Shown here: positions 9,432-17,913 of the stretch, piece by piece
Layout: each line of letters starts with the position of its first letter
How positions within the stretch are numbered: position 1 is the stretch's first letter
NCBI RefSeq assembly: GCF_000219725.1
Contig: NC_015732.1
Location: 3,175,341 to 3,239,340 of the forward strand
Reading direction: 5' to 3'
DNA: 64,000 nt
From: Gracilinema caldarium DSM 7334
Lineage (GTDB): Bacteria > Spirochaetota > Spirochaetia > Treponematales > Breznakiellaceae
Translations under genes and position numbers: made by a program
The notes under the pieces: generated by a model
Database searches by the model: none
What the model was told of the DNA's origin: nothing
The model's input: the letters and a program-made list of their open reading frames with translations, nothing else

Positions 9432-9746
9432 TTGAAAGCAAACATAAAAACTACTACACTTATCGAACTACATCGGTGGATGCCCCTCGCAAATAGCGTA
9501 ATACTCACCATCCCGCTTATCCTCTTTTACGGTTCTATTTATGTGCTGGTGCGGGCGTGGCGGGAATATCATTATCAGGGTCAGGTTGATGAATGGCTGG
9601 CGCATATCATACACCGTGCTCCACGGATTGCAGCCATCCTCATCATCCTATTTGTTAGCCTTTTTTCACTTGATGTGTTTGAAATGGATGCCAGTCCCCT
9701 AAAAATACTGGGCGCTTTTCTTATTCACAACATTCCTTCCTTATAA
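9432..9746 (+). pseudogene. Truncated small membrane protein (DUF7670-like)
   Basis: A 104-codon frame from a TTG at 9432, or 88 codons from the ATG at 9480. It has one hydrophobic segment at LANSVILTIPLILFYGSIYVL and a second at RIAAILIILFVSLFSLDVF, ending LGAFLIHNIPSL and a stop. As I recall the DUF7670-type family, the second part (R-I-A..LF.SLF.LDVF...L.HL.PSL) is usually followed by another one or two membrane segments; here the frame stops right after IPSL. It runs directly into the broken DUF362 gene, whose end is four bases away. I judge it a 3'-truncated remnant; a short functional version cannot be excluded. Confidence 0.4.
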
Positions 9747-9749
9747 CAT

Positions 9750-10375
9750 TCACGATCGTTTTCTAAATAGCCGGTACAGAAGGGGACTTTCCACATCTAT
9801 TGCTTTCTTGGGGCACATTTCCTGACAGCAAAAACAGCGGATACACTTGGAGTAGTTATAAACGGGCGGGCTTGTTCGTTTGCCATCATTGAACTGCAGA
9901 GCCTTGCCTTCGACGGGGCAGGCATCGACACAGATACCGCACTTAATACATTTCTGGGCCACAATGCGGGGCCAGGACGACCAGCGCTGGGCTGCATGTT
10001 TCCCGAGGGTAAGAAGCGCCTGCGGAACGAGGGTATGGTTGCCATTATCGTGTTTCAGGTGCAGGGGTTTGCGTACCACATCAAAATCGGGGGCCATGAG
10101 GGACGGGAGGGGATCCCCCAAAAATTCTATTTCATCCTCCAGATAGGTTCCAAGGCCGTATTCCTTTCCATAAAAATTGGTTGGTACAAAGGATGGGTCG
10201 TTACCGCTTCTTCCGGCCGGGAAGATGCCAGGTTATTGACCTTAAAGAGGACCCGTTCATCGAGGTTGATGAGCGATTCCAGCCCGCCGAGGAGTTCCAA
10301 ACCCTGGCGGACCCTTTCATAGACCGTGTTTTCATCATAGCTTTCGCAGCGCAGCAGTACTACCTGAGATTTCAT
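9750..10375 (-). pseudogene. DUF362/4Fe-4S ferredoxin-type protein with internal deletion and frameshift
   Basis: Two pieces of one gene in different frames. The 5' piece (MKSQVVLLRCESYDE, start at 10375, to VTTHPL) is the DUF362 N-terminus. Near 10190 the frame changes, and the other frame reads FYGKEYGLGTYLEDEIEFL, GDPLPSLMAPDFDVVRKP and two 4Fe-4S clusters (CIKCGICVDACP and CIRCFCCQEMCPKKA). Intact DUF362-ferredoxin proteins are roughly 370-400 residues, and the central part (over 200 residues, including the GDSPG-type region) is missing here. The deletion also breaks the frame, so full-length protein cannot be made. The C-terminal piece alone has an ATG at 10121 and could give a 123-residue ferredoxin, but it lacks a clear ribosome-binding site. 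Confidence 0.8.
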
Positions 10376-10435
10376 ATAGTGCATGACTCCTGTTTTACCT
10401 ATTGCTTGCCCCTCGGCTCTCGTACCCCGAAACGG

Positions 10436-10528
10436 CTTATTTCTGCATGGCCCGCTGGCGGCGGGCTTACTTTTGCGCGACCCTCTGACGGAATACTTAT
10501 TTCTCTCTAGCCCGCTGGCGGCGGGCTT
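10436..10528. repeat. Direct repeat with 60-base period at the 3' end of rlmB
   Basis: 33 bases at 10436-10468 and 10496-10528 match at 29 positions, offset by exactly 60 bases. The right copy is the last ten codons of rlmB and its stop; the left copy lies just after it. Each copy includes the inverted repeat GCCCGC-CGCCA-GCGGGC (minus strand), so the duplication doubles a GC-rich hairpin that could slow or stop transcription. Confidence 0.8.
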
Positions 10529-11228
10529 CGTAGAGGAGCACCCCGGCGGCTACGGACACATTGAGGGAATCGACCTGGCCGCTAGTGGGAATCGAAACCA
10601 TACCATCGCAGGTTTCCTTAAGGAGCCGCGATATACCTGAGCCTTCGCTCCCCATGATAAGAACGGTCCTGCCCCGGAGGTCCTTGTCATAGACCGCTTC
10701 TCCCTTCATATCAGCCCCATAGACCCAGAAACCTGCATCCTTGAGCTGTTCCACAGAACGAACCAGATTAGACACGATGGCAATAGGCACCCAGGCGACG
10801 GTACCGGCACTGGTTTTAGAAACCACTTCCGCATCCTTAGCGGACCGGCGGTTTGCAACAATAACCAGATCTGCACCAAACTGGTCACAGGACCTGAGGA
10901 TGGCCCCATAGTTATGGGGATCCGTTATGCCATCCAGAACAACCACCAGGGCATCCTGGCCTTCCTCGAGACCTGCAAGAAAGTCCTGAACCGTCGTCTC
11001 ATTGCTCTGGTCCTTACCTTCCACATAAAGGGCTATACCCCGGTTCCCCGGAGCGAGCCGGTTGAGTTCATATTCACCCACCCGGTCAATTCGTATCTTA
11101 TTATCCGTCGCCAGAGACATGATCGTTCGAGCCCGGGGGCCTGCATTGGCCACCAGCAGGGGCCCCTTAGCCTTGCCCGAACGGATTAATTCTTCTATTA
11201 CGTGAAAGCCTGTCAAATATGCCATCAA
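10497..11228 (-). CDS. rlmB: 23S rRNA (guanosine-2'-O-)-methyltransferase RlmB (TrmH/SpoU family)
   Basis: A 243-residue SPOUT methyltransferase with the family's N-terminal substrate-binding domain (about 1-80: LTGFHVIEELIRSGKAKG) and the C-terminal knot domain. All three SpoU motifs are visible: DGITDPHNYGAILRSCDQFGA, VLIMGSEGSGISRL and PTSGQVDSLNVSVAAGVLLYE. It methylates a guanosine of 23S rRNA (G2251 in E. coli numbering), or possibly a tRNA guanosine if it is a TrmH-like paralogue. Start and stop abut the metallo-beta-lactamase gene upstream with no spacer, so they form an operon. The 3' end is part of a 60-base direct duplication. Confidence 0.92.
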   Translation of the reverse strand: MMAYLTGFHVIEELIRSGKAKGPLLVANAGPRARTIMSLATDNKIRIDRVGEYELNRLAPGNRGIALYVEGKDQSNETTVQDFLAGLEEGQDALVVVLDGITDPHNYGAILRSCDQFGADLVIVANRRSAKDAEVVSKTSAGTVAWVPIAIVSNLVRSVEQLKDAGFWVYGADMKGEAVYDKDLRGRTVLIMGSEGSGISRLLKETCDGMVSIPTSGQVDSLNVSVAAGVLLYEARRQRAREK

Positions 11229-12641
11229 TTACTCCACATCGTAGCTTACACCATAGCGCACAATTTCCACATTAGTAAAACCGTTATCTGCCAGGTGCCG
11301 GCTGAAAACCTTTTGGGCATCCTTTTCACCGTGAACCAGGAATATCTTTTTAAGCCGAGAGGTATCGATCGCTTTGAGCCAATCGATGGTTTCCTGGTAG
11401 TCCGCATGGGCACTAAAGGCATCGATAGCCTCCACCTGGGCACGCAGTTTGAACCACTCGCCATGAATTTTCACTTCCCCTTCCCTGTCCCGGATCCGCC
11501 GGCCCAGGGTGTCTTCAGCCATATACCCCACAATGAGGATCGTAGTATTGGGATCCTCGATGCTGTGAATCAGATGATGCTGAATCCGGCCCGCTTCGCA
11601 CATACCATCGGCGGAAATGATAACCAGCGGGCCCTCCATATCGTTCAGGGCCTTCGATTCATCCACACTGGTGGTGAAATGGAGGGCATTAAACCCAAAG
11701 GGATTCTTATGATGTTTTATAAACGCCTCGTGGGTTTCTTCATCATAGCACTCCGGATGTACCTGAAAAATCGTAGTTGCATTGGTTGCCATGGGGGAAT
11801 CCACATAAATGGGGATTTCAGGGATTTCCCCCCGGTCCGTAAGCATATGAAAGTAGTACACCAGTTCCTGGGTTCGTTCGATGGCGAAGGAGGGGATAAG
11901 AATACGGCCCTTTGTTTTAACCGCCCTGCGGACAACCTCTGCAAGCCGTTTCATCGCATCTTCGGTCCCATCGTGCCGCCGATCGCCATAGGTGCTTTCC
12001 AGAACCAGATAGTCCGGCGCAGGGAGGTTCGTAGCCGGATCCCGGATAATGGGTTTTCCCTTGCGTCCCAGGTCTCCCGTATAGGCAATAATCCGTTCAG
12101 AGCCATTCTGTTTTATCTTGATGACCGCCATGGCGGATCCCAGAATGTGGCCCGCATCGTAAAACTCAAGCTGTACCCCGTCGCCGATCCACATTGGCCG
12201 CTGGTAGGACACGGACACAATCTGTCCTGTCGCCGCAATGGCATCCTGTTCGGTATACAGGGGCTGCCAGGTAAACTTTTCCCCCTTTTTAACCGCCTGT
12301 TTTCCTAAATATTCGGCGTCCCGGGCCTGTATCCGGGCGGAGTCCATCATGACCAGACTGGAAATATCCCTGGTAGCTGGGGTAGCATAGATCGTCCCTT
12401 TGTAACCGCTTTTAGGTAATAGCGGCAAGAGCCCGCAATGGTCAAAATGCCCATGGGTCAGCACCACCGACTCAATCCGGTCCGTATCGATGCCGAAGTC
12501 CCGGTTTTTCCGGTCCGCCTCAGCCCGCTTGCCCTGAAAGGCACCACAATCGATCAGGTATGACCTGCCATCAACTTCGAGCACATGCTTGGAGCCCGTT
12601 ACTTCCTCGGCCGCACCGAGGGAATAGAGTGTAATCGCCAT
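11229..12641 (-). CDS. Beta-CASP metallo-beta-lactamase fold ribonuclease
   Basis: A 470-residue protein of the metallo-beta-lactamase/beta-CASP family (RNase J/CPSF73/YsH1-like). Zinc motifs: HGHFDH at residues 63-68, the downstream histidine in FYDAGHILGSA, and YTGDLGR. The beta-CASP insert includes IPSFAIERTQELVYYFH, the segment with ISADGMCEAGRIQHHL, and the late histidine in SAHADYQETI. Proteins of this group are zinc-dependent RNA endo- or exonucleases acting in the cytoplasm. It starts the operon with rlmB, which suits a role in rRNA or mRNA processing (inference). The start ATG is at 12639-12641; the divergent dehydrogenase gene starts 65 bases away. Confidence 0.92.
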   Translation of the reverse strand: MAITLYSLGAAEEVTGSKHVLEVDGRSYLIDCGAFQGKRAEADRKNRDFGIDTDRIESVVLTHGHFDHCGLLPLLPKSGYKGTIYATPATRDISSLVMMDSARIQARDAEYLGKQAVKKGEKFTWQPLYTEQDAIAATGQIVSVSYQRPMWIGDGVQLEFYDAGHILGSAMAVIKIKQNGSERIIAYTGDLGRKGKPIIRDPATNLPAPDYLVLESTYGDRRHDGTEDAMKRLAEVVRRAVKTKGRILIPSFAIERTQELVYYFHMLTDRGEIPEIPIYVDSPMATNATTIFQVHPECYDEETHEAFIKHHKNPFGFNALHFTTSVDESKALNDMEGPLVIISADGMCEAGRIQHHLIHSIEDPNTTILIVGYMAEDTLGRRIRDREGEVKIHGEWFKLRAQVEAIDAFSAHADYQETIDWLKAIDTSRLKKIFLVHGEKDAQKVFSRHLADNGFTNVEIVRYGVSYDVE

Positions 12642-12706
12642 ATCTTCATCTTACTACACTTGTTGATGGTTTGCACCATCTGAGCCCTTCAGTGTATACT
12701 TAGTGC

Positions 12707-13666
12707 ATGGAGCATATTGCGTTTATTGGTACCGGAGTCATGGGAAACAGTATGGCCGGACACCTGCTTGCTTCGGGATATCCGGTTACAGCTTTTACGA
12801 GAACAAAAAGTCGGGCAGAACCTTTGCTGGCCCAGGGGGCCCGCTGGGCCGACTCGGTGAGGGAAGCGGTACAGGATGCGGACATGGTCATCACCATGGT
12901 TGGCTATCCCCAGGATGTGGAAGAACTCTACCTTGGCCCCGATGGAATCATCGCCTCGGCAAAACCCAAAGCCCTTCTTATCGACATGACCACCTCAAGC
13001 CCCCAGCTGGCGATACGCATCACCGCCGCCGCCAGGGAACGGGGACTGGAAGCCCTGGATGCTCCTGTTTCAGGGGGTGATGTAGGAGCCCGCAACGCCA
13101 CCCTTTCGATCATGGTGGGGGGCAGTGAAACTGCCTTTAACCGGGCAAAGCCTCTCTTTGAAAAGCTCGGTAAAACCATTGTCCTCCAGGGTGGCCCCGG
13201 AAGCGGCCAGCACTGCAAGATGTGCAACCAGATTGCCATCGCCTCAAACATGATGGGTGTGGTAGAAGCTCTAACTTATGGGCTGACCGCAGGACTTGAT
13301 CCCCGGACCATGCTTTCCAGCATCGAATCCGGAGCGGCAGGGAGCTGGTCCCTTTCCAACCTGGTACCGAGAATGCTCGACGGCAATGTAAAGCCTGGTT
13401 TTTATATCAAACATTTTATTAAAGACATGGGTATAGCCCTGGAAAGTGCCCGCCAAATGGGACTGAAACTTCCTGGCTTAACTCAGGCCGAGGCTTTATA
13501 TCAAAAACTAGCCGCCCTGGATACGAAAAGCCTGCAACAGATTGCTCGGGATATCGCGGCAGGAAATCAGGGCCTTACAGAGCCTCATATTCCTGCAGAA
13601 GCCCTTTCTGGTTCTGAATTGGGAACTCAGGCCCTGTACATATTATATTTAGCGAGGCTTATTTAA
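12707..13666 (+). CDS. NAD(P)-dependent beta-hydroxyacid dehydrogenase (3-hydroxyisobutyrate dehydrogenase/GarR family)
   Basis: A 319-residue reductase. The N-terminal Rossmann motif IGTGVMGNSMAGHLL occupies residues 7-21; substrate-binding DAPVSGGDVGARNATLSIMVGG is near 125, and the catalytic lysine is in GQHCKMCNQ (K171). The family includes 3-hydroxyisobutyrate, tartronate semialdehyde and succinic semialdehyde reductases; the exact substrate is not readable from these motifs. It is somewhat longer than the usual 290-300 residues because of a C-terminal tail (ARDIAAGNQGLTEPHIPAE). Its stop overlaps the start of the DUF2804 gene by one base (TAATG), so the two are translationally linked. 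Confidence 0.88.
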   Translation: MEHIAFIGTGVMGNSMAGHLLASGYPVTAFTRTKSRAEPLLAQGARWADSVREAVQDADMVITMVGYPQDVEELYLGPDGIIASAKPKALLIDMTTSSPQLAIRITAAARERGLEALDAPVSGGDVGARNATLSIMVGGSETAFNRAKPLFEKLGKTIVLQGGPGSGQHCKMCNQIAIASNMMGVVEALTYGLTAGLDPRTMLSSIESGAAGSWSLSNLVPRMLDGNVKPGFYIKHFIKDMGIALESARQMGLKLPGLTQAEALYQKLAALDTKSLQQIARDIAAGNQGLTEPHIPAEALSGSELGTQALYILYLARLI

Positions 13667-14715
13667 TGTATATTCGCGATGTAAGTCCACCACGTTCAAG
13701 TCCTATAGAAAAAGGAACTCCTATTTTTGGTACCTGGACCCGACCTTTTGATGATGTAGATCTAATCAGTATCAAACATCCTTTTCATTTTCCAACTATG
13801 AAATGGATCAAAAACCTTAGAGTTAAGGAGTGGCAAACCTTTCATGTTCAGAATGATACATACTTTCTCTTGGCTGTATTAACCAATGTAAAGTATTACC
13901 GCCTCGCTCAGGTGTTTCTGTGGAATAAAGAAATCAGAGAACGACTAATTTTTCGAAAAGCCTTACCCTTTGGTGCATGGAAGCTTCCCCGTTCCCTTTC
14001 TAATTCTTCTATTACCAGTAGTAGTTATGGATTCTATCTACGTATCCATGATTGGCTCGATGCAGATCTCATCGAACTTGATCTAGATATCGAACCTAAC
14101 CGGAAACGCCCCTCATTTACAGCCCATCTTGAATTCGATTTTTCCCAACTTAAAACCACACCACTCGTTACATGTCTTCCTTTTTCAGACCGCCGGTGTA
14201 TGTATAATTATAAAGCTATGGTTCCAGTACGAGGCGATATAGTTTTTGGCGGTAAACATGTAAGCCTTTCATTGAACACTACCTTTGGTATGTTCATGGA
14301 TTATAAAGGCTATTTCCCCTACCGTATGAGGCAGACCTGGTGTACCGGCCATGGATACCATAATGATGGTCGCCCATTTGGTTTTAGCGTAGTAGAAAGT
14401 CAGACGAAGGACAGCTTTCGCTACAACGAAAACGGTCTCTGGCTCGCAGGTCAGCTCACTCCATTACCACCTGTACGTATTACTATGCCTGAAGGACCAG
14501 ATTCTGATTGGGTTATTCAAGACCTAGAAGGTATGGTGGATCTCATCTTTACCCCTAAGGAGCCCATCAAAACAGGTTTCGACTTCTTCCTTACCCGTAG
14601 TGAATATATTGCCCCCTTTGGTATATATAATGGTATGCTACAAACCAAGGATGGAGAAAAGATCAATCTCCGCAATGTGTGGGGAACCGGTGAGCAAATT
14701 TACTTAAGAGTTTAA
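13666..14715 (+). CDS. DUF2804 domain-containing protein
   Basis: A 349-residue soluble protein with no signal peptide or membrane segment, matching the DUF2804 pattern. It has an N-terminal GTPIFGTWTRPFDDVDL, a central MYNYKAMVPVRGDIVFGG, and the conserved acidic and aromatic segments SLNTTFGMFMDYKGYFPYR and GHGYHNDGRPFGF. DUF2804 proteins are of unknown function, found widely in spirochaetes, bacteria and fungi, with a beta-rich lipocalin-like look. It begins on the last base of the dehydrogenase gene and is followed 13 bases later by the unknown 681-residue gene, so it is the middle gene of a three-gene operon. Family assignment is by recognition of the sequence style. Confidence 0.7.
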   Translation: MYIRDVSPPRSSPIEKGTPIFGTWTRPFDDVDLISIKHPFHFPTMKWIKNLRVKEWQTFHVQNDTYFLLAVLTNVKYYRLAQVFLWNKEIRERLIFRKALPFGAWKLPRSLSNSSITSSSYGFYLRIHDWLDADLIELDLDIEPNRKRPSFTAHLEFDFSQLKTTPLVTCLPFSDRRCMYNYKAMVPVRGDIVFGGKHVSLSLNTTFGMFMDYKGYFPYRMRQTWCTGHGYHNDGRPFGFSVVESQTKDSFRYNENGLWLAGQLTPLPPVRITMPEGPDSDWVIQDLEGMVDLIFTPKEPIKTGFDFFLTRSEYIAPFGIYNGMLQTKDGEKINLRNVWGTGEQIYLRV

Positions 14716-14728
14716 AATAGGGAATACT

Positions 14729-16774
14729 ATGGCAAAAAGACCAAAGGCTATTTACGAACCGGGAGAACTTGAACAAACAAGACAGCGCCTAGGAGATCTC
14801 GATCCAGAAGAAGCTCGGGCTATTGCTGAAAAATTGGGAGGCGAAATAGGGATTGAAAAATCACCCGAACCACCAAAACAAACTCGGAATAATTTTAATA
14901 GAAGCGAAACAGTTAACGTAAGCGTCAAGGGAGGTCTTCGTTCAAGTGTTCCAAAACACCGTGTAGAGGTTTTAGAAACTAAAGAACCCAACCCTCTTAC
15001 AATAAAACGAACGAGTCGTATTGATAAGGGCGATGATCCAGACCAACCTTTTAAAACCAATTACCGAGAACGGATAAAAATGGATAAGTTAGCCGCCCAG
15101 GTAGAATTTGAAATTAAAACCCCTATGCAAGTATTAATTTCACGGCTGTCTCTTTTTTCTGATCCTCCAGATATGCTGAATCCCGATTTTGTAACCCATA
15201 GAATGAATGAATATTATAGCCGATTCGAATCTTTAGTAACCTCTACGAGAAGTCTTCTTCCCCGTCAGAACATACGTCGTACTGAGCACTTTAAAAAGGT
15301 TTACCCTGAAGCCTTTGCAATCATAGATACTATAAGATTCTGGAATATTGATCTTATCAATACAGAATTAAGCCGCCTCCAAGCGCACCCCAGAAATGTA
15401 AAAACTTCAGATTTTTCTGATATTCTCAAAGCTATTTATAAACCTATACTTTTATTAGAACATCTTGATATAGAAAATGACATCAAAGAGGCTTATAAAC
15501 GACTTTATTCTATTTTGGTAGAAGAAGACCCAGTTGAAGCCAAGGAAAAATATCAGGGATATATTAAATCCGCAATTGTTGCCTATTCAATAATAATAAA
15601 AAGTATTCGATATCTTCTTTTCCCTCTTCTCATGAAGCTTGTATCAGACACCTGTTACTCCTATGAAAGCCTCTTTAAAGCTCGGCGAAAAAGGATTTTT
15701 TCATTCCTTAACATTTCTGAAAAAGACCGGCTCCAGCCAGTACCACCCCGGGAAACACAACATAAAGAACAACCTGCTGCCAATGAATCTCACAACAAAG
15801 AAGAACCAACAGAAGCTAAACATAAAGAACCGGATAAAGAACCAGAACCGATCAGCAAGGGTGTTCTACGAGGGCTCGAAACCCTGGAGAGTCTCTTTCC
15901 TGGGCTTCCCTGGCAAAAACTTTCGTCCTATCCTGACCTGTATCCATATTTTTCTAAACTTTTTTATTTAAAAAAGGAATATGAACTTATTGCACCTACA
16001 GATCCACTCCAACAAGTTGCAATACTTATGCACATTCTTGAAGAGCTCTATTATGGCCTACGGTATGTTTCATTCAGTGCAATTCAGGTTACAGATCAGG
16101 AAGTTGAACCAGTTGATATCATTATTAATAGAATCATCTCAAACTGGCCTCAGTATCAGGAGCAAATACTAGAAAAAGAATATTTACATCGACTGAATGA
16201 ATACTGCCAAATTCTTGAGAATTCAAGTGAGTCTAGAACTGGTTCTTATCCCAAACGGATACTTATGGACTTACATTGGATAAAACGGCTCTTCTTCCTA
16301 CCCTATTATAAATTTGATTCTTTTTCAGCCCCAACAATCCATAAATTGGATATTCCCTCCTTTTATTCAGAAGTTCATACACTAAAACGCTTGCTCACAA
16401 CTGTGGCAGCTTCCATCGACAAAGCAAAAAAGGCGGGAGGACCTGAAACGGGTGTAAATTGTGATGGGATTGATAATCCCTGGGATCCGTACCTATTCCA
16501 GGTACCGAATCCACTTTCGGTAAGAATCGATGCACTACTGGGGGGTAAAAACTCCAAACAGAGAACTAATGCAGCTCTGGTCTATTTTACTCTAGCAGTT
16601 ACGACAGTCCTTGATTATATTATCAACAACCAATCTAGCTGGGCTTACACCAATGATGCAGGTATTATCTTTAGAAGTGTTGACGGCGAAGGTGCCATAC
16701 CACTGTATGGCACCCAGACAGATATAGATCCAGACCTTCTATTTAAAGAAGCATTAAAAAACCGAAAATCTTAA
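14729..16774 (+). CDS. Uncharacterised 681-residue protein
   Basis: I do not recognise a family. The start is ATG 14729, 13 bases after the previous stop, with a weak purine-rich site (AATAGGGAA). The N-terminal 120 residues are charged and probably disordered (MAKRPKAIYEPGELEQTRQR, many Pro and Lys). Residues about 125-325 are mainly alpha-helical in look. A low-complexity linker rich in Glu, Lys and Pro (KEQPAANESHNKEEPTEAKH and following) spans about 335-375, and a second helical domain runs to about residue 610. No signal peptide, cysteine motif or nucleotide-binding motif is visible. Two helical domains with a charged linker suggest a scaffold or regulatory role, but this is only a description. 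Confidence 0.75.
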   Translation: MAKRPKAIYEPGELEQTRQRLGDLDPEEARAIAEKLGGEIGIEKSPEPPKQTRNNFNRSETVNVSVKGGLRSSVPKHRVEVLETKEPNPLTIKRTSRIDKGDDPDQPFKTNYRERIKMDKLAAQVEFEIKTPMQVLISRLSLFSDPPDMLNPDFVTHRMNEYYSRFESLVTSTRSLLPRQNIRRTEHFKKVYPEAFAIIDTIRFWNIDLINTELSRLQAHPRNVKTSDFSDILKAIYKPILLLEHLDIENDIKEAYKRLYSILVEEDPVEAKEKYQGYIKSAIVAYSIIIKSIRYLLFPLLMKLVSDTCYSYESLFKARRKRIFSFLNISEKDRLQPVPPRETQHKEQPAANESHNKEEPTEAKHKEPDKEPEPISKGVLRGLETLESLFPGLPWQKLSSYPDLYPYFSKLFYLKKEYELIAPTDPLQQVAILMHILEELYYGLRYVSFSAIQVTDQEVEPVDIIINRIISNWPQYQEQILEKEYLHRLNEYCQILENSSESRTGSYPKRILMDLHWIKRLFFLPYYKFDSFSAPTIHKLDIPSFYSEVHTLKRLLTTVAASIDKAKKAGGPETGVNCDGIDNPWDPYLFQVPNPLSVRIDALLGGKNSKQRTNAALVYFTLAVTTVLDYIINNQSSWAYTNDAGIIFRSVDGEGAIPLYGTQTDIDPDLLFKEALKNRKS

Positions 16775-16819
16775 GACCATAAGCTCAAGCTGCATTTTCG
16801 TCATGGTATTGTTTATTAA

Positions 16820-17797
16820 TCAATAGCCCAGGTCTTTATTAATGACATTTTTCAGTACTTCTCCCCGGTTATAGCGATCAAGATTTTCCAGGAATACCTG
16901 GAAGGCAAGCTCGTCATACTGGGGATGAAAGCCTGAAAAATGGCTCGTCAGCATCAGGTTTGGAAGATCCCAGAGGGGGGACCCGGCAGGTAATGGTTCT
17001 TCTGCAGTTACATCTAAAAGAGCGCCTTTAATGAGACCTGTTTGCAAGGCTTCCACCAGGTCATCCTCATTTACTGAACCGCCCCGGCCAATATTCACAA
17101 AGAGGGAAGACCGCTTCATAGCATGAAAAACATTCTTGTTATAGAGGCCCTTGGTTTGGGGGGTAAGGGGCAAAATATTTACTACAATATCTGCTTCACC
17201 AAGCCTGGGATACAGGTTTTCAAACACATCCAATGTGACACCATAGGGATCCGGTTCTGTGGGAGGAGTCCGTTTTACCCCAATAACATTCATATCAAAG
17301 GCATTCGCCACTCTTGCCACCCGCTGGCCTATGGTACCATACCCCACAATGAGCATCGTTTTATCAGCAAGAACGTCCATATCAGGATAGGAAAACGTGA
17401 GCCATTCATGCCGGCCCTGGGCTGCAAAGGCAGCAGGGAATTTTCGATACCAAGCTATGAGCATACCGAAAAGGTGTTCCGACATTTGAACCCCATGAAT
17501 ACCAGATGAATTAGTCAGTACAAAAGGATTACTTTTTGCTTCAGGAAATTTCTGGAGCCAGTCTGCCCCGGCATACCAGGACTGATACCATTTCAGCTGA
17601 GGCATCCGGGAAATGAATGGGGGCGGTACTTCGCCGCCAGCAATCTCAATACGATCCAGAAGCGGTTCAAGCTGATTTTTATCGGTAATAATCATAACCA
17701 ATCTGCCTCTGGCATGGTCCTGAAGCCGTTTCTGAGCATCCCTGGGGACACGATGTTCTGGAAGTACCAGAACAAGCAGTGATTGTTTAGTGTTCAT
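16820..17797 (-). CDS. D-isomer-specific 2-hydroxyacid dehydrogenase family protein
   Basis: A 325-residue NAD(P)-dependent oxidoreductase. The dinucleotide-binding motif VGYGTIGQRVARV is near residue 151; the catalytic arginine region is FVNIGRGGSVNEDDLVEAL, followed by GALLDVTAEEPLPAGSPLW with the helper glutamate. The usual catalytic histidine is in LTSHFSGF near residue 290. The layout fits the glyoxylate/hydroxypyruvate or phosphoglycerate-like reductase group; the N-terminal substrate domain (WYQSWYAGADWL) resembles the GhrA-like subgroup. Substrate unknown. It stands alone, converging with the unknown gene ending at 16774 and downstream of metH on the same strand with about 115 bases between. 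Confidence 0.88.
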   Translation of the reverse strand: MNTKQSLLVLVLPEHRVPRDAQKRLQDHARGRLVMIITDKNQLEPLLDRIEIAGGEVPPPFISRMPQLKWYQSWYAGADWLQKFPEAKSNPFVLTNSSGIHGVQMSEHLFGMLIAWYRKFPAAFAAQGRHEWLTFSYPDMDVLADKTMLIVGYGTIGQRVARVANAFDMNVIGVKRTPPTEPDPYGVTLDVFENLYPRLGEADIVVNILPLTPQTKGLYNKNVFHAMKRSSLFVNIGRGGSVNEDDLVEALQTGLIKGALLDVTAEEPLPAGSPLWDLPNLMLTSHFSGFHPQYDELAFQVFLENLDRYNRGEVLKNVINKDLGY

Positions 17798-17913
17798 AGG
17801 TCTATTATAACATCATTTTCATAGTATTGGAAATTTTACATTTGTATTTTAGTAATGTATATGAGTATATTGATGAAATGCAGGCCCGATCTTTATGGGC
17901 CAGCTCATTCTGT

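Noticed and set aside
11202-12308. A long open frame of 368 codons on the + strand
   Set aside because: It is antisense to the beta-CASP gene, whose zinc motifs are complete; the + strand frame has no recognisable domain and arises from the codon use of the real gene.
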